Positions 5,178-7,228 of a stretch of 7,228 nucleotides of DNA are shown piece by piece (positions within the stretch are counted from its first letter, which is position 1; the number at the start of each line of letters is the position of its first letter). The DNA is taken from NCBI GenBank assembly GCA_017631745.1, contig JAGBSR010000105.1:1-7228 (forward strand), in the 5' to 3' direction. The DNA comes from Clostridia bacterium. Lineage in GTDB: Bacteria; Bacillota; Clostridia; Oscillospirales; Acutalibacteraceae. Under the pieces are notes generated by a model, which saw nothing but the letters and a program-made list of their open reading frames with translations, did not search any database and had not been told where the DNA came from. Both the position numbers and the translations under genes were made by a program.

Positions 5178-7228
5178 ATGGGTAAGAAGCTTTCACTGAT
5201 AGCAGTGATTTTAGGCATAATTGCAACCTTGCTTGTGCACCTTGGTATAAACAACGATTTTACAGATAAATATTTACCCCGTGAAGAGGTGACCTATCTC
5301 GCAGGCAGTGATATGCTTTATGATATGATGGAAACCTCAACTACCTATCTTGTGACTCAGCATAAGGCTCTTGGCGGCTCACACTATGCCTATACAGAGG
5401 GTCTTTATGAGGAATCCACAGGTGAGGCTGCGAGCAATGTAGGCACCGAAAGTAACTTCCGTCCGGGCTCAAGACTTGTTCTTCTGCAGTTTGAAGCTGA
5501 GGGCGATAAGGTCAAGAAAACAGAAAAGGTTATACTTCTGTCTGATGAGGGCTGTATACGCGATGTGGATGTTTCGGCAGACGGCACAAAATGCATCTTC
5601 TCATGGAAAAAGAATAACTCAGATGACTTCCATATATATGAAATGGAGCTTACATCGGGCGTTTACTCCTGCAAGCAGCTGACCTTCGGCTCAGGTGTGG
5701 CAGATTTCGAGTGTGTATATCTGCCCAACGGTGAGATTCTTTTCTCATCTTCAAGAGCTGTTCAGACTGTTGACTGCTGGAAAACTCCTGTTTCCAACCT
5801 TTATAAGATGTCTGCTGACGGCAAAAACATAGTCCGTCTCGGCTATGATCAGGTGCATACAACCTATCCCACCGTTACGGAAGACGGCAGAGTTATCTAT
5901 ACAAGATGGGACTATAATGACAGAACTCAGATGTGGGTGCAGGGTGTGTTCCAGATGAATCCCGACGGCACAAATCAGACGGAGCTTTACGGCAATAACT
6001 CCAACTTCCCCACAACCTTAACACATACAAGATCAATCCCCGGCAATGCAACAACCTATGTTTCAATTGCAACGGGTCATCATACCTATCAGGCGGGCAA
6101 GCTCTGTCTTATCGATGTTTCTGATAACAGAGACGGTGCCGATTCAATTACCTTCCCCTTCGGCAATGAAACCAAAAACAACAATATCGACGGCTACGGA
6201 CAAGAGGGTGCTCTTTATCAGTATCCCTACGCTCTGAGCGAAAATCAGATTCTTGTTTCTTATTGCAGAAGTGGCTGGTCAGACCAAAGAGAAAAAACAC
6301 CCTTCGGTCTTTATCTTATGAATATAAGCAACGGAGATAAAATTGAGCTTATTACCGGCAGTGGCACATATCCTTCAGCTCAGGCAGTACCCGTAAAAAG
6401 TCGTGAGGTCTTTGTAAGACCGAGTATGGTTGACTATGCCAAGACAACAGGCACATATTATGTTGCCGATGTTTATCAGGGCGAGGCTATGAAGGGTATC
6501 GAAAGAGGCATCGTGAAGCAGATTAGAGTAGTCGCTCTCGATTACCGCGCTTATGCCGTCGGTGCTACGGTGGCATCAGGCTCAGGCTCAGCTGACCCCT
6601 ATACCCCCATTGCAACAGGCAGAGGCTCATGGGATGTCAAAACCGTTCTCGGTGTTGCAACGGTTTATGACGACGGCTCAGCTATGTTCAGCGTACCCAG
6701 TGAGACTCCCGTTTATTTCCAACTTCTCGACAAAGACGGAAATATGATTCAGACAATGCGCTCCTGGTCTACTCTTATGCCCAATGAGAGCTATTCCTGT
6801 GTGGGCTGTCACGAAGATAACAACACAGCACCTCCTGCAAGCGGTACCGTGACAATGGCACTTAAGGCAGGCGTTGAAACACTCAAAGGCGATGTATGGC
6901 AGACAGAAGAAGATTTTGACCCCTACACAACAGATGAGGGCTTCGACTATCTCGAGGAAGTACAGCCTATACTCGACAACAATTGCATTTCCTGCCACAA
7001 CAACAAAAACGAATCCTATGAAAAGATAAATGTACGCACTATGGGTGAAAGCGGTGTAACCATAACAGCTTCGGGCATTGAGACTGAAATTTTCCCGATT
7101 CGCAGTGAATGGAAATATCGTATAAAAGCCAACAACTCACCTATGGCAGGCTGGAACAAAAAGACATTCTTAGGCATATGGTCAAAGGGTCAGGCAGGCT
7201 TCGGCAACCGTAACGGTGACGGCGGAGC
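5178..7228 (+). CDS. Hydrazine synthase alpha (HzsA)-related multihaem c-type cytochrome, 3' end outside window
   Basis: 683 codons are visible and the frame is open at the right edge. An N-terminal hydrophobic helix (about residues 5-24) without a lipobox should anchor or export it. Residues about 100-430 contain PD40/TolB-like propeller repeats with the hallmarks of HzsA-related proteins: VDCWKTPVSNLYKMSADG (C200), DGRVIYTRWDYNDR, MNPDGTN, RSIPGNA and TGHH (H301, H302). Then come DVYQGEAMKGIERGIVK (from about 430), the middle-domain signature DDGSAMFSVPSETPVYFQLL, and MRSWSTLMPNES leading to the first haem site CVGCHED (C541, C544, H545). A second site, EVQPILDNNCISCH (C603, C606, H607), starts the C-terminal domain; more may lie beyond the edge. 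In Kuenenia HzsA, as I recall it, a tyrosine four residues after the motif histidine ligates the first haem; here that position is N549. No HzsB/HzsC-like gene is seen. Family membership is well supported; hydrazine synthesis is not. Substrate unknown. Confidence 0.88.
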   Translation, partial: MGKKLSLIAVILGIIATLLVHLGINNDFTDKYLPREEVTYLAGSDMLYDMMETSTTYLVTQHKALGGSHYAYTEGLYEESTGEAASNVGTESNFRPGSRLVLLQFEAEGDKVKKTEKVILLSDEGCIRDVDVSADGTKCIFSWKKNNSDDFHIYEMELTSGVYSCKQLTFGSGVADFECVYLPNGEILFSSSRAVQTVDCWKTPVSNLYKMSADGKNIVRLGYDQVHTTYPTVTEDGRVIYTRWDYNDRTQMWVQGVFQMNPDGTNQTELYGNNSNFPTTLTHTRSIPGNATTYVSIATGHHTYQAGKLCLIDVSDNRDGADSITFPFGNETKNNNIDGYGQEGALYQYPYALSENQILVSYCRSGWSDQREKTPFGLYLMNISNGDKIELITGSGTYPSAQAVPVKSREVFVRPSMVDYAKTTGTYYVADVYQGEAMKGIERGIVKQIRVVALDYRAYAVGATVASGSGSADPYTPIATGRGSWDVKTVLGVATVYDDGSAMFSVPSETPVYFQLLDKDGNMIQTMRSWSTLMPNESYSCVGCHEDNNTAPPASGTVTMALKAGVETLKGDVWQTEEDFDPYTTDEGFDYLEEVQPILDNNCISCHNNKNESYEKINVRTMGESGVTITASGIETEIFPIRSEWKYRIKANNSPMAGWNKKTFLGIWSKGQAGFGNRNGDGG

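Noticed and set aside
6678..6998. Minus-strand frame of 106 codons, cysteine-rich
   Set aside because: It is the antisense of the HzsA-related haem region; its residues mirror the coding strand's composition and no start signal is present.
5178..7228. Calling the last gene a hydrazine synthase subunit
   Set aside because: The Tyr ligand position is Asn, no HzsB or HzsC gene is visible, and the host type is not an anammox bacterium; only family relatedness is supported.
1..7228. CRISPR arrays, tRNA or rRNA genes, insertion sequences
   Set aside because: I saw no regularly spaced direct repeats, no tRNA cloverleaf or rRNA-like stretch, and no transposase-like protein or terminal repeats.

Overview
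The window looks like chromosomal DNA of a Gram-positive, Clostridia-type bacterium (Bacillota), possibly a gut Oscillospirales/Ruminococcus-like lineage. The basis is the AT-leaning composition, strong AGGAGG-type ribosome sites, consensus sigma-A promoters, single-membrane export signals and an AraC/cupin regulator. The phylum call is fairly safe from these features; anything finer is a guess.

Layout. Bases 2-235 are the 3' end of a plus-strand gene whose last residues resemble right-handed beta-helix (polysaccharide-lyase/hydrolase-like) proteins. A 9-11 bp hairpin at 241-270 separates it from a convergent minus-strand AraC-family regulator (279-944), which ends after only one helix-turn-helix. 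A divergent intergenic region (945-1233) carries promoter candidates for the regulator. It also holds a near-consensus plus-strand promoter (TTGACT-17-TATAAT, 1121-1149), an upstream inverted repeat and an operator-like inverted repeat in the mRNA leader.

From 1234 to the right edge runs one tightly packed plus-strand operon: a minimal ResB, an overlapping CcsA/ResC, a secreted beta-propeller fused to a di-haem cytochrome c peroxidase-like module (751 aa), and a protein related to the alpha subunit of hydrazine synthase (HzsA) with two visible CxxCH haem sites, cut by the window end.

How the genes fit together. ResB and CcsA form the System II haem-export and ligation machine that attaches haem to CxxCH cysteines outside the membrane. 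The next two genes encode exactly such substrates, each with an N-terminal membrane or signal segment, a beta-propeller and two CxxCH motifs. This is a self-contained cassette making extracytoplasmic c-type cytochromes together with their maturase. c-Type cytochromes are uncommon in fermentative Clostridia, and HzsA-related proteins are best known from Planctomycetes and other environmental bacteria, so this cassette is the notable part of the window. The sequence does not support hydrazine synthesis. The physiological substrate is unknown; a peroxidase, oxidase or extracellular redox role is inference.
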